Shown: piece by piece, positions 1-8,809 of the stretch
How the letters are laid out: each line of letters starts with the position of its first letter
Position numbering within the stretch: the stretch's first letter is position 1
Source of the DNA: Chitinophaga chungangae
GTDB lineage: Bacteria; Bacteroidota; Bacteroidia; Chitinophagales; Chitinophagaceae
Assembly (NCBI RefSeq): GCF_017742215.1
Contig: NZ_JAGHKP010000003.1
Span: 616,308 to 680,307 of the forward strand
Length of the DNA stretch: 64,000 bases
Direction: 5' to 3'
Notes under the pieces: generated by a model
Told to the model about the DNA's origin: nothing
What the model saw: the letters and a program-made list of their open reading frames with translations, nothing else
Database searches by the model: none
Translations under genes and position numbers: made by a program

Positions 1-1
1 T

Positions 2-55
2 ACCTGCCTGTATTACGGCCTTGAAAAACTCGCTGAATTGCAGGCGAAACAATAA
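2..55 (+). CDS. C-terminal end of an unidentified plus-strand gene (partial)
   Basis: The first 55 bases hold an open frame ending in TAA at 53-55, with the tail ..EKLAELQAKQ. It runs in from the left edge. The stop lies directly against the stop of the convergent folC gene, a typical convergent gene pair. Only 17 codons are visible, so no family can be named. Confidence 0.45.
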   Translation, partial: TCLYYGLEKLAELQAKQ

Positions 56-1360
56 CTAGATCCTGCCGCTGCCAACAGGCATTTCGCCGACGATAAACAC
101 GCTTCCGCAAACCAGGATCATATCGTCTTTTCCCGCATGGGCCTGCGCCGCGGCATAAGCGGACGGTACATCGGGATAAGCTGTGCCTTGTAAATCCTCT
201 TCCCTGGCTAGTTTCAGCAGATCGTTCTCATGCATGGCACGGGGTATCTGCGCTTTGGTGAAATAATAGGTTGCATCGGGCGGCAGCTGCCGCAGCGAGG
301 CGGCCACATCTTTATCTTTCACAAAACCGGTAACGATATGCAGTTTGCGATAACTCACCAGCGCCAGCTGTTCCATGATGGCGTGGATGCCGGCTTCGTT
401 GTGCCCTACGTCCAGCACGGTGTAAGGGTTTTGCGCGATCACTTCCCAGCGGCCGCCTAAACCCGTAAGGCGTTTTACGTTGGAGAGCGCCGCGCGGATG
501 GTTTCCTGCGGCACGGGAAAACCTTTCAGCTGCAGTATTTCCATGGCGGCGAGCACGCCGATGAGATTTTTTTCCTGGTAATGCCCCGGCAGGTCGAGCA
601 CGTAAGGCTCCACGTCTCCGGTGGGAATGTATTCAACGGAAAGATGCAGCGCGTTCGCCCCCGGCTGGCGGTGGATCACGCGGTATTCCTTGTCCGCAAA
701 ACGGATCGGCGCGTTCCGTTTGTCTGCTGTGTCGCTGAACACGCGCACCGATTCGGGCTGCGTTTCGCTGATCACCACGGGCGTGTCCGGTTTGATGATC
801 CCCGCTTTTTCAAACGCGATCTGCTGCAGGGTATCGCCCAGGATGTTCATGTGGTCGTAACTGATATTTGTGATCAGGGAAAGTAGGGGAGAGATGATGT
901 TGGTACTGTCCAAACGACCGCCCAGACCGGTTTCTATCACTGCGATATCGATCTGTCGTTCAACAAAATATTCGAAGGCCATGGCCACCGTCAGTTCAAA
1001 AAAAGAAGGCTGTATGGTGGCGATGCTGGGCTTCATGCGCTCCGTAAAACGGACCACCGCTTCTTCCGGTATCATTTCCCCGTTCACTTTGATCCTTTCC
1101 CTGAAATCGTGCAGGTGGGGAGAAGTGTAAAGGCCGGTTTTGTAGCCCGCCTGCTGCAAAATGGCGCTGAGCATATGGCTGGTAGAGCCTTTGCCGTTGG
1201 TGCCGGCGATATGGATGGAAGGGAATTTTTGTTCAGGATGGCCGAGTATGCCGCACAGCTCGCGGATATTGAGCAGGTCGTTTTTAAATGCGGACGCGCC
1301 CACTTTGCTGAACATGGGCAGCTGGCTAAAGAGGAATTCGATGGTTTGCTGATAATTCAT
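56..1360 (-). CDS. folC: Bifunctional folylpolyglutamate synthase / dihydrofolate synthase
   Basis: This 434-residue Mur-ligase-type enzyme is of normal FolC length. It adds glutamate to dihydropteroate and to reduced folates using ATP, in the cytoplasm, in one-carbon metabolism. The nucleotide-binding loop GTNGKGST sits at residues 53-60. The folate-binding segment TSPHLHDFRERI and the Mur central signature ETGLGGRLDSTN follow, and a C-terminal ligase domain contains LDVGHNEAG. It is the last visible gene of the minus-strand run tonB, DUF5723, folC, 12 bases after the DUF5723 stop, and is probably co-transcribed. Start is ATG at 1360. Identification is secure at family level. Confidence 0.95.
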   Translation of the reverse strand: MNYQQTIEFLFSQLPMFSKVGASAFKNDLLNIRELCGILGHPEQKFPSIHIAGTNGKGSTSHMLSAILQQAGYKTGLYTSPHLHDFRERIKVNGEMIPEEAVVRFTERMKPSIATIQPSFFELTVAMAFEYFVERQIDIAVIETGLGGRLDSTNIISPLLSLITNISYDHMNILGDTLQQIAFEKAGIIKPDTPVVISETQPESVRVFSDTADKRNAPIRFADKEYRVIHRQPGANALHLSVEYIPTGDVEPYVLDLPGHYQEKNLIGVLAAMEILQLKGFPVPQETIRAALSNVKRLTGLGGRWEVIAQNPYTVLDVGHNEAGIHAIMEQLALVSYRKLHIVTGFVKDKDVAASLRQLPPDATYYFTKAQIPRAMHENDLLKLAREEDLQGTAYPDVPSAYAAAQAHAGKDDMILVCGSVFIVGEMPVGSGRI

Positions 1361-1372
1361 AAAATCGCCTGG

Positions 1373-2857
1373 CTATATGTCAGGGCAACCCAGCTGGTTA
1401 CGCTTCTTTCTGAAGATGCCGCCGTTGCCTTTATCCCAGCTCCATTTGTTGAAACGGATCGGAATTATGCGCAAAGCTACGAATACATCCGCATGATTAA
1501 TTGTTTCACGGAAGAGGTTAGTGAAGATAGAGGCGGAGCCGATTACGAGCGGGCCCGCGCGCAGCACCACGCCCGCGTCTGCCTGTCCGAAACGGTTCAC
1601 CTGGAAAGGAAGGTACGCGCCCAGGTAAGTGCTTTCCCAGCGCGGCGTGATCTGCAATTGTGTGAGGGCGGTGGTTTTATTGTCGTCTTTTTTGCCGCCG
1701 TTGAGCGCCACGGTAGCGCCCGCGCTCACGAAAAAGCGCCCGTCGATATTGTAATCGCCCATCAAATTAAGACTGGTGGGCAGGTTCATATAAAAATTGT
1801 CTTCGGTTTCGAGCGGGGTGAACATGCCGGCCAACCTGCTGGTCCAGCTGCGGATGCTTTCTTCTTTTCTTTTGTTGAGAAGATTGACGGGTATGTCCTG
1901 CCCGCGCATATCGAGATTGGCGCTGGTAGCCGATTTTGTATACCGGATGCCGCCGATGTCTACGATAGACACGCCCAGTCGTGCTTTCCAGGTATCGGCG
2001 TCCGGGTTCCAGTCGCCGCCTTCGTGAATGGTGTTAAGCCCGTCGTTGTCCGGCCGCCATTCGTACACCACGCCAATGTCCGCACCGATGCCGGGGTTCT
2101 GGAACGGGCTGAAGTTGGCCATCACGTTGTCTTTATCCCAATCGTCCTGCCCTTCGTCGTACGCGAAAAAGAACTGTCCGCTGTTGATGTCCGCTTTCGT
2201 CCGGTCTTCAAAAAGAAAAGAAGCATCCCGGCCTACGCCGTAAGCGGCGGCCTGCCCGCCGAGATATTTCAGGGTAATGCCTGCTTTCCAGCGATGATCG
2301 CCCTGGTCTTTGATCACCCGTGAATAGCTGAAACCGAACTCGTTCCACGAATGGCCGAAAGCGGCGCCGTATTCGTCTGCGAACGTTTGGTCGAAATAGC
2401 GGGGATTCGGGTAGTCGAGCATGAAGAAATTAGTGGTGGTGGTTTGCGCCCCGCCGCCCCATGCGGAGCCGCGCACGCGCCAGGTGAAGGCGACGGACTG
2501 CCGTTCGTCTATCGAATACAGCACGGAAGGCAGCATCAGGTCTGCGCTGCCCCAGGCGTATTGTTTTTGGGAAGGCGTGGCGTTGCTGTCCGGGAAATAA
2601 TCGACGTTCCTGACCAGTTTTTCACCTGAAAGCAAAGAGGATTTCAACGCGCGGATGTAAGTGTTGCCTGCCTTTACGTCGGCGCCAACAATGTTTACGT
2701 CCCAGCGGTAGCGGGTACCGGCGCCGAGGGCGGGGTTAAAAGGAATGGCGTGTACGCCTGCATAATGGCTGGTATTGTAACCGGGGAACGTCTGCGCCTG
2801 TGCCGCAGTTGCAACGCACAGTATCAGCATGGCCGTTAGAAGTCGTTTAAGCAGCAT
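1373..2857 (-). CDS. DUF5723 family exported protein, probably outer-membrane barrel
   Basis: The 494-residue protein starts with a clear Sec signal peptide (MLLKRLLTAMLILCVATAAQAQ, cleaved near residue 22). It continues with GYNTSHYAGVHAIPFNPA, typical of the Bacteroidota DUF5723 family, whose members look like outer-membrane beta-barrels of unknown function. Alternating aromatic/polar strands and many Gly/Asn turns through the C-terminal half fit a barrel. It lies between the tonB-like gene (71 bases upstream) and folC. The family assignment is from recognition of the N-terminal pattern; no function should be inferred. Confidence 0.8.
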   Translation of the reverse strand: MLLKRLLTAMLILCVATAAQAQTFPGYNTSHYAGVHAIPFNPALGAGTRYRWDVNIVGADVKAGNTYIRALKSSLLSGEKLVRNVDYFPDSNATPSQKQYAWGSADLMLPSVLYSIDERQSVAFTWRVRGSAWGGGAQTTTTNFFMLDYPNPRYFDQTFADEYGAAFGHSWNEFGFSYSRVIKDQGDHRWKAGITLKYLGGQAAAYGVGRDASFLFEDRTKADINSGQFFFAYDEGQDDWDKDNVMANFSPFQNPGIGADIGVVYEWRPDNDGLNTIHEGGDWNPDADTWKARLGVSIVDIGGIRYTKSATSANLDMRGQDIPVNLLNKRKEESIRSWTSRLAGMFTPLETEDNFYMNLPTSLNLMGDYNIDGRFFVSAGATVALNGGKKDDNKTTALTQLQITPRWESTYLGAYLPFQVNRFGQADAGVVLRAGPLVIGSASIFTNLFRETINHADVFVALRIIPIRFNKWSWDKGNGGIFRKKRNQLGCPDI

Positions 2858-2927
2858 AGAATAGTCCGCAGATTAGTTCGCATTAGTTCTTATAACGGGA
2901 AATCGGGCGGAATATTCTGCCTTGCCG

Positions 2928-3815
2928 TTATCTTGATTTGAAATAAAAACGGATCGTGCCGAATTGTTCTTCCGGCGCATCCGTGCTGGAATTGTATTTG
3001 ATCTTCATGGCCGCGTCGCGCGCAATGCGCACCGCTGTAGGATTACTGATGGTTGAGCGGTTTAAGGTATGCGTAGCGCTGATCACATTGCCGTTTCTGT
3101 CTACTTTAATGTTTATGGCAACATACCCTGTTTCGTTGCCTTCCCATTCTACAGAAGGCCGGTTCACAAGATTACGGCCGCTCAGCCTGAAGTCCGACGC
3201 GCCCCTGCCTGCGCCGGGCGTGCCGGTGTAGCCGGTGGCATTGGGATCGCCGCCGATCACGCCACGGTCGCCGGGCCTGCCGGTATTGCCTTCGCCGGTG
3301 GAATTGTTGCTGCCGTTGGCCCCGTTACCGCTGTTGGCGCTGGTAGACGAACCGCCGGTGAACACGGCTTTCGGTTTCGCCGGAGCGGGCGGTGTGGGCA
3401 CGGGCGGCTGCACCGCTTTCGGTTTGCGTGTTTCCTTTGGGGTTTTCGATGTTATCGTTTTGGCAATTTCTTTCGGTTTGGGAGCGGGTTTGGGCGGCTG
3501 TTCCACTTCCGGGGCCTCCTCTTCGTTCTGCGTGGCCAGTTCCTGCGTATTGCCCTGCTCTTCCGCCTGCGCGGGCGCGGGTGGCGGCGTGGAAGGAGCA
3601 GGCTGCGCGGCTGCCGGAGGGTTCGGGTTGAGCGGCTGTTCGTCGCCCATGCCATCGTTTGACGTGCCGAGATTCACTTCCATTCCCAGGTCCTGGTCAG
3701 GCAGGGGCGGAGGCGCGGAAAAACTGATGAGGAACAGACCCACTAACAGTAACGCATGCACGGCGATGGTGACGCCGGCCGCTTTTACGTTCTTTTCTTT
3801 TTTTTGTTCAGCCAT
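2928..3815 (-). CDS. TonB family protein (energy transducer)
   Basis: The 295-residue protein has a short cytoplasmic N-terminus rich in Lys, one membrane segment (about residues 12-32, VTIAVHALLLVGLFLISFSA) and a long Pro/Ala/Glu linker with KPAPKPKE-type repeats that can span the periplasm. A Gly/Asn-rich stretch follows, then a C-terminal TonB domain (GYVAINIKVDRNGNVISATHT). TonB proteins pass energy from an inner-membrane ExbB/ExbD motor to outer-membrane receptors; exbB/exbD are not in the window. The -7 box TAACTTTG lies only 7 bases before the ATG, so the message may be leaderless. Which receptor it serves is unknown. Confidence 0.88.
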   Translation of the reverse strand: MAEQKKEKNVKAAGVTIAVHALLLVGLFLISFSAPPPLPDQDLGMEVNLGTSNDGMGDEQPLNPNPPAAAQPAPSTPPPAPAQAEEQGNTQELATQNEEEAPEVEQPPKPAPKPKEIAKTITSKTPKETRKPKAVQPPVPTPPAPAKPKAVFTGGSSTSANSGNGANGSNNSTGEGNTGRPGDRGVIGGDPNATGYTGTPGAGRGASDFRLSGRNLVNRPSVEWEGNETGYVAINIKVDRNGNVISATHTLNRSTISNPTAVRIARDAAMKIKYNSSTDAPEEQFGTIRFYFKSR

Positions 3816-3822
3816 GGTGTTC

Positions 3823-3850
3823 CAAAGTTAATATTTTTTTGTTACGGCAA
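3823..3850 (-). promoter_or_regulatory. Bacteroidota-type promoter of the tonB-like gene
   Basis: On the minus strand TTG (3850-3848), 17 bases, then TAACTTTG (3830-3823) matches the Bacteroidota sigma-ABfr consensus TTG-N17-23-TAnnTTTG. The ATG at 3815 starts 7 bases past the box, implying a leader of only a few bases or none. Confidence 0.65.
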
Positions 3851-3964
3851 TAGCCCGGCCGTTTGCTGCAAATTTCCTGCCGTTTCGCGTGGTTCGTCCG
3901 CTGCTAATGCGATTCATCATTTCGCTTTTGGAAAATGTGCCGCCCCAATGTAGTTTGCGGGCAA

Positions 3965-5224
3965 ATGTTCCACAAAACGCTTTCCCTGTATAGAAGCGCC
4001 TACGGCGGCATCCCGCGCCGCGTCTGGCTGCTGGCCGCCGTGTTGCTCATCAACCGCAGCGGCGCGATGGTGATCCCTTTTCTGACCATTTATCTAACGT
4101 CGAAACTGGGGTTTTCATTGGAACAGGCAGGGCTTATTGTGACCGTTTACGGTTCCGGCGCCATCGCGGGCGCCTGGCTTGGCGGAAAATTGTCGGACGC
4201 CATCGGTTTTGCGCCCGTGCAGTTCTGGAGCCTGGTCATGAACGGGCTGCTGTTCTTTTTGCTCGGACAAATGCACACTTTCCCGCAGGTGACCGCCATG
4301 ATGTTCGTCACCGGGGTGTTCGCGGAATCTTTCCGGCCGGCCAACATTGCGGCCGTAGCCCATTACAGCGACGTGGCCTCCCGCATGCGGTCTTATTCGC
4401 TGCTCAGGCTCGCGTCTAACCTCGGTTTTTCCATCGGCCCGGCCATCGGCGGGTTATTGGCCACCATCAGCTACAACCTGCTGTTCTGGACGGACGGTTT
4501 CACCTGCATCACCGCGGCCATCCTGCTGCGCGTGTTCCTGAAACCGGTGCGCAGCATAGGCGGAAAAGGAACGGTGGCCGTAAAGCCGGTACACGGCGGG
4601 GTTTCGGCGTACACAGACAAAGTATTCCTTTTCTTCATCGTGCTTGTTTCGCTATTTGCCATTTGTCTTTTCCAGCTGTTCAATATCGTACCGGTGTATC
4701 TGAAAGAAAAAGTCCGGATGTCTGAAGCGCTTATCGGCGTGATGATGTCGGTGAACGGTATATTGATCGCGCTGATCGAGATGGTGCTGGTGTACAAACT
4801 GGAAAACAAACGGCCGGACGTGGCGTACATGAGCATGGGCAGCATTTTGCTGGGCATGGCTTACCTGATGTTCAACATCCTGCCGCCGGTGTACGCGGTG
4901 GCGTTCGTGTACATCGTGACGTTTACGGCGGGGGAAATGCTGAGCATGCCTTTTATGAACAATTTCTGGATACACCGCAGCAAAGAGCATAACCGCGGGC
5001 AATACGCCGGGCTGTACACGATCGCGTATTGCGTGGCCACCATCGCGGCGCCAACGCTGGGGGCTTTTACGGTGGAAAGGATCGGGTTTGATAAATGGTG
5101 GTATATCGTGGGCGGCATCTGTTTGCTGGCCAGCATCGGTTTCAGGGTGATGCTGAAGCGCGGGAACGCCACGCCCGCGCCCGGCCCGCGCCCTGTAATG
5201 GAAAACGCCGCGGTGGAAGTGTAA
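3965..5224 (+). CDS. MFS transporter (MdtH-like exporter)
   Basis: This is a 12-helix major facilitator protein of about 419 residues from the ATG at 3965. An in-frame start at 3935 exists but adds a non-homologous leader, so 3965 is preferred. The N-half shows INRSGAMVIPFLTIYLTSKL and the inter-helix 2-3 signature region GAWLGGKLSDAIGF, typical of drug/multidrug exporters. Substrate cannot be told from sequence. It is divergent from the tonB-like gene. Its last codons form the left arm of a GC-rich terminator hairpin that continues past the stop. Confidence 0.88.
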   Translation: MFHKTLSLYRSAYGGIPRRVWLLAAVLLINRSGAMVIPFLTIYLTSKLGFSLEQAGLIVTVYGSGAIAGAWLGGKLSDAIGFAPVQFWSLVMNGLLFFLLGQMHTFPQVTAMMFVTGVFAESFRPANIAAVAHYSDVASRMRSYSLLRLASNLGFSIGPAIGGLLATISYNLLFWTDGFTCITAAILLRVFLKPVRSIGGKGTVAVKPVHGGVSAYTDKVFLFFIVLVSLFAICLFQLFNIVPVYLKEKVRMSEALIGVMMSVNGILIALIEMVLVYKLENKRPDVAYMSMGSILLGMAYLMFNILPPVYAVAFVYIVTFTAGEMLSMPFMNNFWIHRSKEHNRGQYAGLYTIAYCVATIAAPTLGAFTVERIGFDKWWYIVGGICLLASIGFRVMLKRGNATPAPGPRPVMENAAVEV

Positions 5225-5240
5225 CCTCCGCCGCGGCGTT
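5204..5240. terminator. Hairpin overlapping the end of the MFS gene
   Basis: Arms AACGCCGCGGTGGA (5204-5217) and TCCGCCGCGGCGTT (5227-5240) pair with one G:U wobble and enclose the stop codon region. A T-rich run follows shortly after. It could stop transcription from both the MFS gene and the convergent radical SAM operon. Confidence 0.6.
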
Positions 5241-5263
5241 GCCGTATTATTTTTAAGAAGCGC

Positions 5264-6559
5264 TTACGCGTGCGCGAAATCCGCTTCGTAATTCCCTTTA
5301 ATCCTTTCTATGGGCGGGTTGAAATACCCGAATTTCAGATCGGGGAATTCATCGCGCAGCAGTTCCATCATCTGTTTCATGCCCAAACAATCTCCCGTTT
5401 CCGTAACGCCCAGTTTGCCCAGGTACCAGTCCGGATCGATATTGAAGTTCCGCCACTGGATCATGTTCAGCCCCGTTTCGATGATCACCTGGCGCAGCGC
5501 TTCGTATTCCTCCACACTGTCCGTCATGCCCGGGAACACAAAGTAGTTGATAGACGCCCATCCACCGGATTCACGCACCACTTTGATGCTTTCGATGATG
5601 TCTGCGAACGTATAATTGTTCGGCCGGTAATACGGCGTGTAAATATGTTCGCGCACGGAGTTCATGCTCACGCGGATGCTGTTGAGCCCCGCTTTGCAAA
5701 GCTCGCGCACGGCCGCCGGTTTGCTGCCGTTGGTGTTGATATTGATGCTCCCTTTCGGGGTGTGTTTGCGGATCTCGAGAATGGATTCACGGATGGTTTC
5801 CCACATCAGCAGCGGCTCTCCTTCGCAGCCCTGGCCGAAGCTCACGATCGGGTAAGGAGCGGTTTCGAGGTGCGGCACGGTGAACTCGACGATCTCCGCC
5901 GCGGTGGGCTTGAACGTGAGACGGTCCTGCGTGCTGACGATCGTTTCTTCTTCCGGCTGGAACGAAATGCAGCCAACGCAATTGGCGTTGCACGCGGGGG
6001 AAGAAGGGATGGGGCATTCCCAGCGGCCCATGAAGTAGTTGCGGGCGGCGGGACAATGATACGTGAGCGCGCAATTGTTCGCCAGGTGCTGCACCAGCCG
6101 GTTGTGCGGGTAAGCTTCCAGCATGTGGCTGACGCCGCTTTTCACTTTGTTGTCGCTGAAGCCGGCGCATTCCTGCCGGATGTCTTGCTCGATGCGTATG
6201 GCCGGAACATAAAATTTATCGCCGTGCCAGCCTGCCGCGGTGTAGCAGAACAGGGGCAGGGTAGGCGCGTCGGGCGCGGTTTCGTACGCGGCGAGGTAAA
6301 AGCCGGTGTGCGCGGGAGGAATAAAAGCCGCTACGGCCCATCCTTTTTCGCAAAGGCGCATTTCGCCGGTATTTACGTCGATGCCGATACCGCGTCGGCC
6401 CGGCAGCTCGTAGAGGTTGCCGCCTTCGGGCAGCTCGATCCACTCGTCTTCAGGGATGGGAATAGCGTCCCAACCGCTGCGGCCTACCACGTAAAGGGAA
6501 GTATCTTCAAAAATATTCCCTTTACCGTCTGAATACATTATATAAGGCGATACATTCAT
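5264..6559 (-). CDS. Radical SAM protein of unknown substrate
   Basis: The 431-residue protein carries the iron-sulfur motif C190-NAN-C194-VG-C197, followed by SFGQGCEGEPLL (SAM-binding GE-type motif near 241-252) and a TIM-barrel pattern including INTNGSKPAAVREL and SINYFVFPGMTDS. An unusually long domain of about 185 residues, with several further Cys, precedes the cluster motif; it could bind substrate or another cofactor. The gene's start overlaps the end of the 196-residue membrane protein gene by 4 bases (ATGA), so translation is likely coupled. No maturation target peptide is visible nearby. Fold is secure; function unknown. Confidence 0.85.
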   Translation of the reverse strand: MNVSPYIMYSDGKGNIFEDTSLYVVGRSGWDAIPIPEDEWIELPEGGNLYELPGRRGIGIDVNTGEMRLCEKGWAVAAFIPPAHTGFYLAAYETAPDAPTLPLFCYTAAGWHGDKFYVPAIRIEQDIRQECAGFSDNKVKSGVSHMLEAYPHNRLVQHLANNCALTYHCPAARNYFMGRWECPIPSSPACNANCVGCISFQPEEETIVSTQDRLTFKPTAAEIVEFTVPHLETAPYPIVSFGQGCEGEPLLMWETIRESILEIRKHTPKGSININTNGSKPAAVRELCKAGLNSIRVSMNSVREHIYTPYYRPNNYTFADIIESIKVVRESGGWASINYFVFPGMTDSVEEYEALRQVIIETGLNMIQWRNFNIDPDWYLGKLGVTETGDCLGMKQMMELLRDEFPDLKFGYFNPPIERIKGNYEADFAHA

Positions 6560-7146
6560 GCGTTGATCCTTGATTGAAAGAAAGCGTTCATTTCTGCTGC
6601 TTCCACCGGGCCAAATTCGTCCAGCACTTCGAGCTGCAGCAGTTTATTGTTTTTAAAATCGAGCGTAAGCAGGTCGTTCCGCAAAATTACGTTTTTCATT
6701 TCGTTCCATCCGTGGCGGCGCGAGCCGAATATGGTGGGCAATGTAATGGCCGTATTGTCTGCCGTTACGTACGAAGGCTGCAATATCCGGTATTCGGCAT
6801 AACCGATGTAGGCCACGCCCAGCCCGGCGAGCAGCAGGGTGAAGCCGATGATGGGCTGCATATGCGATAAAAAGAACAGGCAACCGCTGAGCATGGTGAA
6901 AGCCTGCAGCATGCGCAGCACCGTATTCGTTTCCGCGATCTTGCGCACGCGGCGCAGCATGAAGGGGAACAGCAGGCTGGCCACGCCCATCACTACGAAC
7001 AGCGCGGCGATGAACCAGTTCGGGTTGGGCATTTTGTACACGCCGATCACGTTGAACAGGAAAAGTATCCCGATCATGCCGTGCATGACCGGCTGCAAAC
7101 GCAGGCGCGTCATAGCGTTGGGATGTAGTATGCGGAATTTGTACAT
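6556..7146 (-). CDS. Small membrane protein of unknown function
   Basis: 196 residues with four predicted membrane segments in two hairpins (about residues 21-37, 43-65, 80-98 and 101-118). A soluble C-terminal third follows with NTAITLPTIFGSRRHGWNEMKNVILRNDLLTLDFKNN.., reminiscent of PH-like/YdbT-type membrane proteins, where a beta-rich domain follows the helices; that likeness is only impression. The gene is 2 bases after the ureohydrolase and overlaps the radical SAM gene by 4 bases, so the three form one operon. No catalytic motif is seen. Confidence 0.7.
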   Translation of the reverse strand: MYKFRILHPNAMTRLRLQPVMHGMIGILFLFNVIGVYKMPNPNWFIAALFVVMGVASLLFPFMLRRVRKIAETNTVLRMLQAFTMLSGCLFFLSHMQPIIGFTLLLAGLGVAYIGYAEYRILQPSYVTADNTAITLPTIFGSRRHGWNEMKNVILRNDLLTLDFKNNKLLQLEVLDEFGPVEAAEMNAFFQSRINA

Positions 7147-7148
7147 GT

Positions 7149-8183
7149 TTATTTCACCATCAGGTTACACAATTTGAAAAGCATACGGGCGCCTACGTTA
7201 GCGTCCCATTCATCGTGCCCGGCGCTTACTTCGTTCAGGTCGAAACCGATCAGCCTGCGGCCGCTTTCCACCAGCTTTTTGAAAAGATAGAACACCTGCG
7301 GCCCTTCGAGCCCGCCGGCCACGGGCGTGCCGGTATGCGGGCACAGCTTCGGGTCGAGGCCGTCTATGTCGAAACTGATGTACACCTGCTGCGGCAGGTG
7401 GTCGATGATGCTGTCGCAGATGCTTTTCCAGGTTTCGCCTTCGTATTGCCGTTCTTTGATGTCCTGGTCGAAGAACGTTACCACGCGGCCTTCGCTGTTC
7501 TTAATATAATTCACTTCCTCGTCGCAATAATCACGAACGCCCACCTGTACCAGCTTTTTGAGCTGAGGCACTTCGGCCAGCGCGTTGTACATGATGGAAG
7601 CGTGGGAATATTTGAAACCTTCATAACTGTTGCGCAGGTCTGCATGCGCATCGATCTGCAAAATGCCGAAATCGCCCTTTTGTTCGCCGAGGGAGCGGTA
7701 ATAACCCAGCGGGGTGCTGTGGTCGCCGCCCACGAGGCCCACCAGCTTGCCTTTTTCGAGCAGCTCTTTGGTTTGGGCGTATACCCATTCGTTCATTTTC
7801 TCGGTGCCGCGGTTCACATCGTCTACCGAGCGCCGGAGGAACTCGTTCTCGGAAATATCCCCGCCTTCGGAAAGGAATTTGAGATAAAGCTCGGCTTCTT
7901 TGCGGAGATAATCGCTTTTCAGCAGCAGCTGGCGGTTGCTTTCCCGCATAAAAAAGCCCTGTTTCCAGCCGTCTTTCACGTCCGCGTCATAAATATCCAC
8001 CTGCAGGGAGGCCTTAAAGATCTGTTCCGGGCCACGGGCGGTACCGTTGCTGTAGGAAACCGTCACTTCCCAAGGCACGGGCAGCAATACCAGCCGCGCG
8101 TCCTCCTCGCTGAAAGGCAGCCCAAATATGTTATTGGACAGCAATCCCGGCGAATTGGGGTCAAATTGCGATAAATCAGCCAT
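7149..8183 (-). CDS. Ureohydrolase (arginase / agmatinase / formimidoylglutamase family)
   Basis: 344 residues with all manganese-binding signatures of the family: GGDHS (152-156), DAHAD (178-182) and SFDIDGLDP (D272, D274). The enzyme should hydrolyse a guanidino or formimidoyl group from an amino acid or amine, releasing urea or formamide. Which substrate (arginine, agmatine, formiminoglutamate or another guanidino compound) cannot be decided. No hut or speA gene is adjacent; instead it heads an operon with a membrane protein and a radical SAM enzyme. A consensus promoter lies about 30 bases upstream. Confidence 0.88.
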   Translation of the reverse strand: MADLSQFDPNSPGLLSNNIFGLPFSEEDARLVLLPVPWEVTVSYSNGTARGPEQIFKASLQVDIYDADVKDGWKQGFFMRESNRQLLLKSDYLRKEAELYLKFLSEGGDISENEFLRRSVDDVNRGTEKMNEWVYAQTKELLEKGKLVGLVGGDHSTPLGYYRSLGEQKGDFGILQIDAHADLRNSYEGFKYSHASIMYNALAEVPQLKKLVQVGVRDYCDEEVNYIKNSEGRVVTFFDQDIKERQYEGETWKSICDSIIDHLPQQVYISFDIDGLDPKLCPHTGTPVAGGLEGPQVFYLFKKLVESGRRLIGFDLNEVSAGHDEWDANVGARMLFKLCNLMVK

Positions 8184-8212
8184 GATAAATCATTACTTTG
8201 CTTATTTCGGCG

Positions 8213-8220
8213 CAAAGGTA
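8213..8220 (-). promoter_or_regulatory. -7 box of the ureohydrolase operon
   Basis: TACCTTTG on the minus strand at 8220-8213, an exact match to TAnnTTTG, about 30 bases before the ATG at 8183. No clean TTG at ideal spacing is seen upstream. Confidence 0.55.
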
Positions 8221-8270
8221 CAGGTAAAAATTGGATTACCCGGCGCGGAAACCTGACGAATATCAGCCGT

Positions 8271-8297
8271 TTGTCATGGTTTTTTTGGCTACCTTTG
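8271..8297 (+). promoter_or_regulatory. Promoter of ccmE
   Basis: TTG (8271-8273), 16 bases, TACCTTTG (8290-8297). It is an exact -7 match, 28 bases ahead of the ccmE ATG, divergent from the ureohydrolase promoter. Confidence 0.6.
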
Positions 8298-8325
8298 TTC
8301 ACTACTAATTGCTAATCTGGTAAGG

Positions 8326-8727
8326 ATGAAGAAAACAAGTATTATTCTGCTCATTGTAATAGCGGTTTGCGTTGCCGGTATGGTGATGATGGTGGGGGAC
8401 TTCAGTACCTATGAAACCTTTGCCACCGCAAGAAAAAAAGAAGGCAAGGAGATCCACGTGATCGGCGCGCTGGACAAAGGCAAAGCCGTGGTGTACGACC
8501 CCGTGGTGAACGCCGATTTTTTCAGCTTCCATATGAAAGACAAAAGCGGGGATATCGTGAAGGTGGTGTTTAACGGCACCCGCCCGACCGATTTCGAAAA
8601 ATCAACGGAACTGGTGCTGACGGGGAAAATGGTGGGGAACGAGTTCCATTGCAGCAAGATACTCATGAAATGCCCTTCCAAATATAAAGATGAACAAACG
8701 GCCTACAGCGCCTCGAAAGATATTTAG
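8326..8727 (+). CDS. ccmE: Cytochrome c maturation heme chaperone CcmE, CxxxY type
   Basis: 133 residues: an N-terminal membrane anchor (residues 4-23), then the CcmE OB-fold (EIHVIGALDKGKAVVYDP .. VKVVFNGTRPTDF). CcmE carries heme covalently on the periplasmic side and hands it to the CcmF lyase. Classical proteobacterial CcmE uses a His in an HxxxY motif. Here the equivalent site is C116-PSK-Y120, the cysteine form known from a minority of bacteria and archaea. The gene is followed 82 bases later by the ccmF-type lyase, consistent with function. Identification is firm. Confidence 0.9.
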   Translation: MKKTSIILLIVIAVCVAGMVMMVGDFSTYETFATARKKEGKEIHVIGALDKGKAVVYDPVVNADFFSFHMKDKSGDIVKVVFNGTRPTDFEKSTELVLTGKMVGNEFHCSKILMKCPSKYKDEQTAYSASKDI

Positions 8728-8809
8728 CAAACTGTAACTGTATACCGTCTGCCTTTGCCTCTCATACCCGGCCACGGCGCGATTTCATAACGTCTTACGG
8801 ATCAAAAAT

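Noticed and set aside
1109..2323. 404-codon plus-strand frame
   Set aside because: Antisense to folC and the DUF5723 gene; crosses both genes and lacks any motif.
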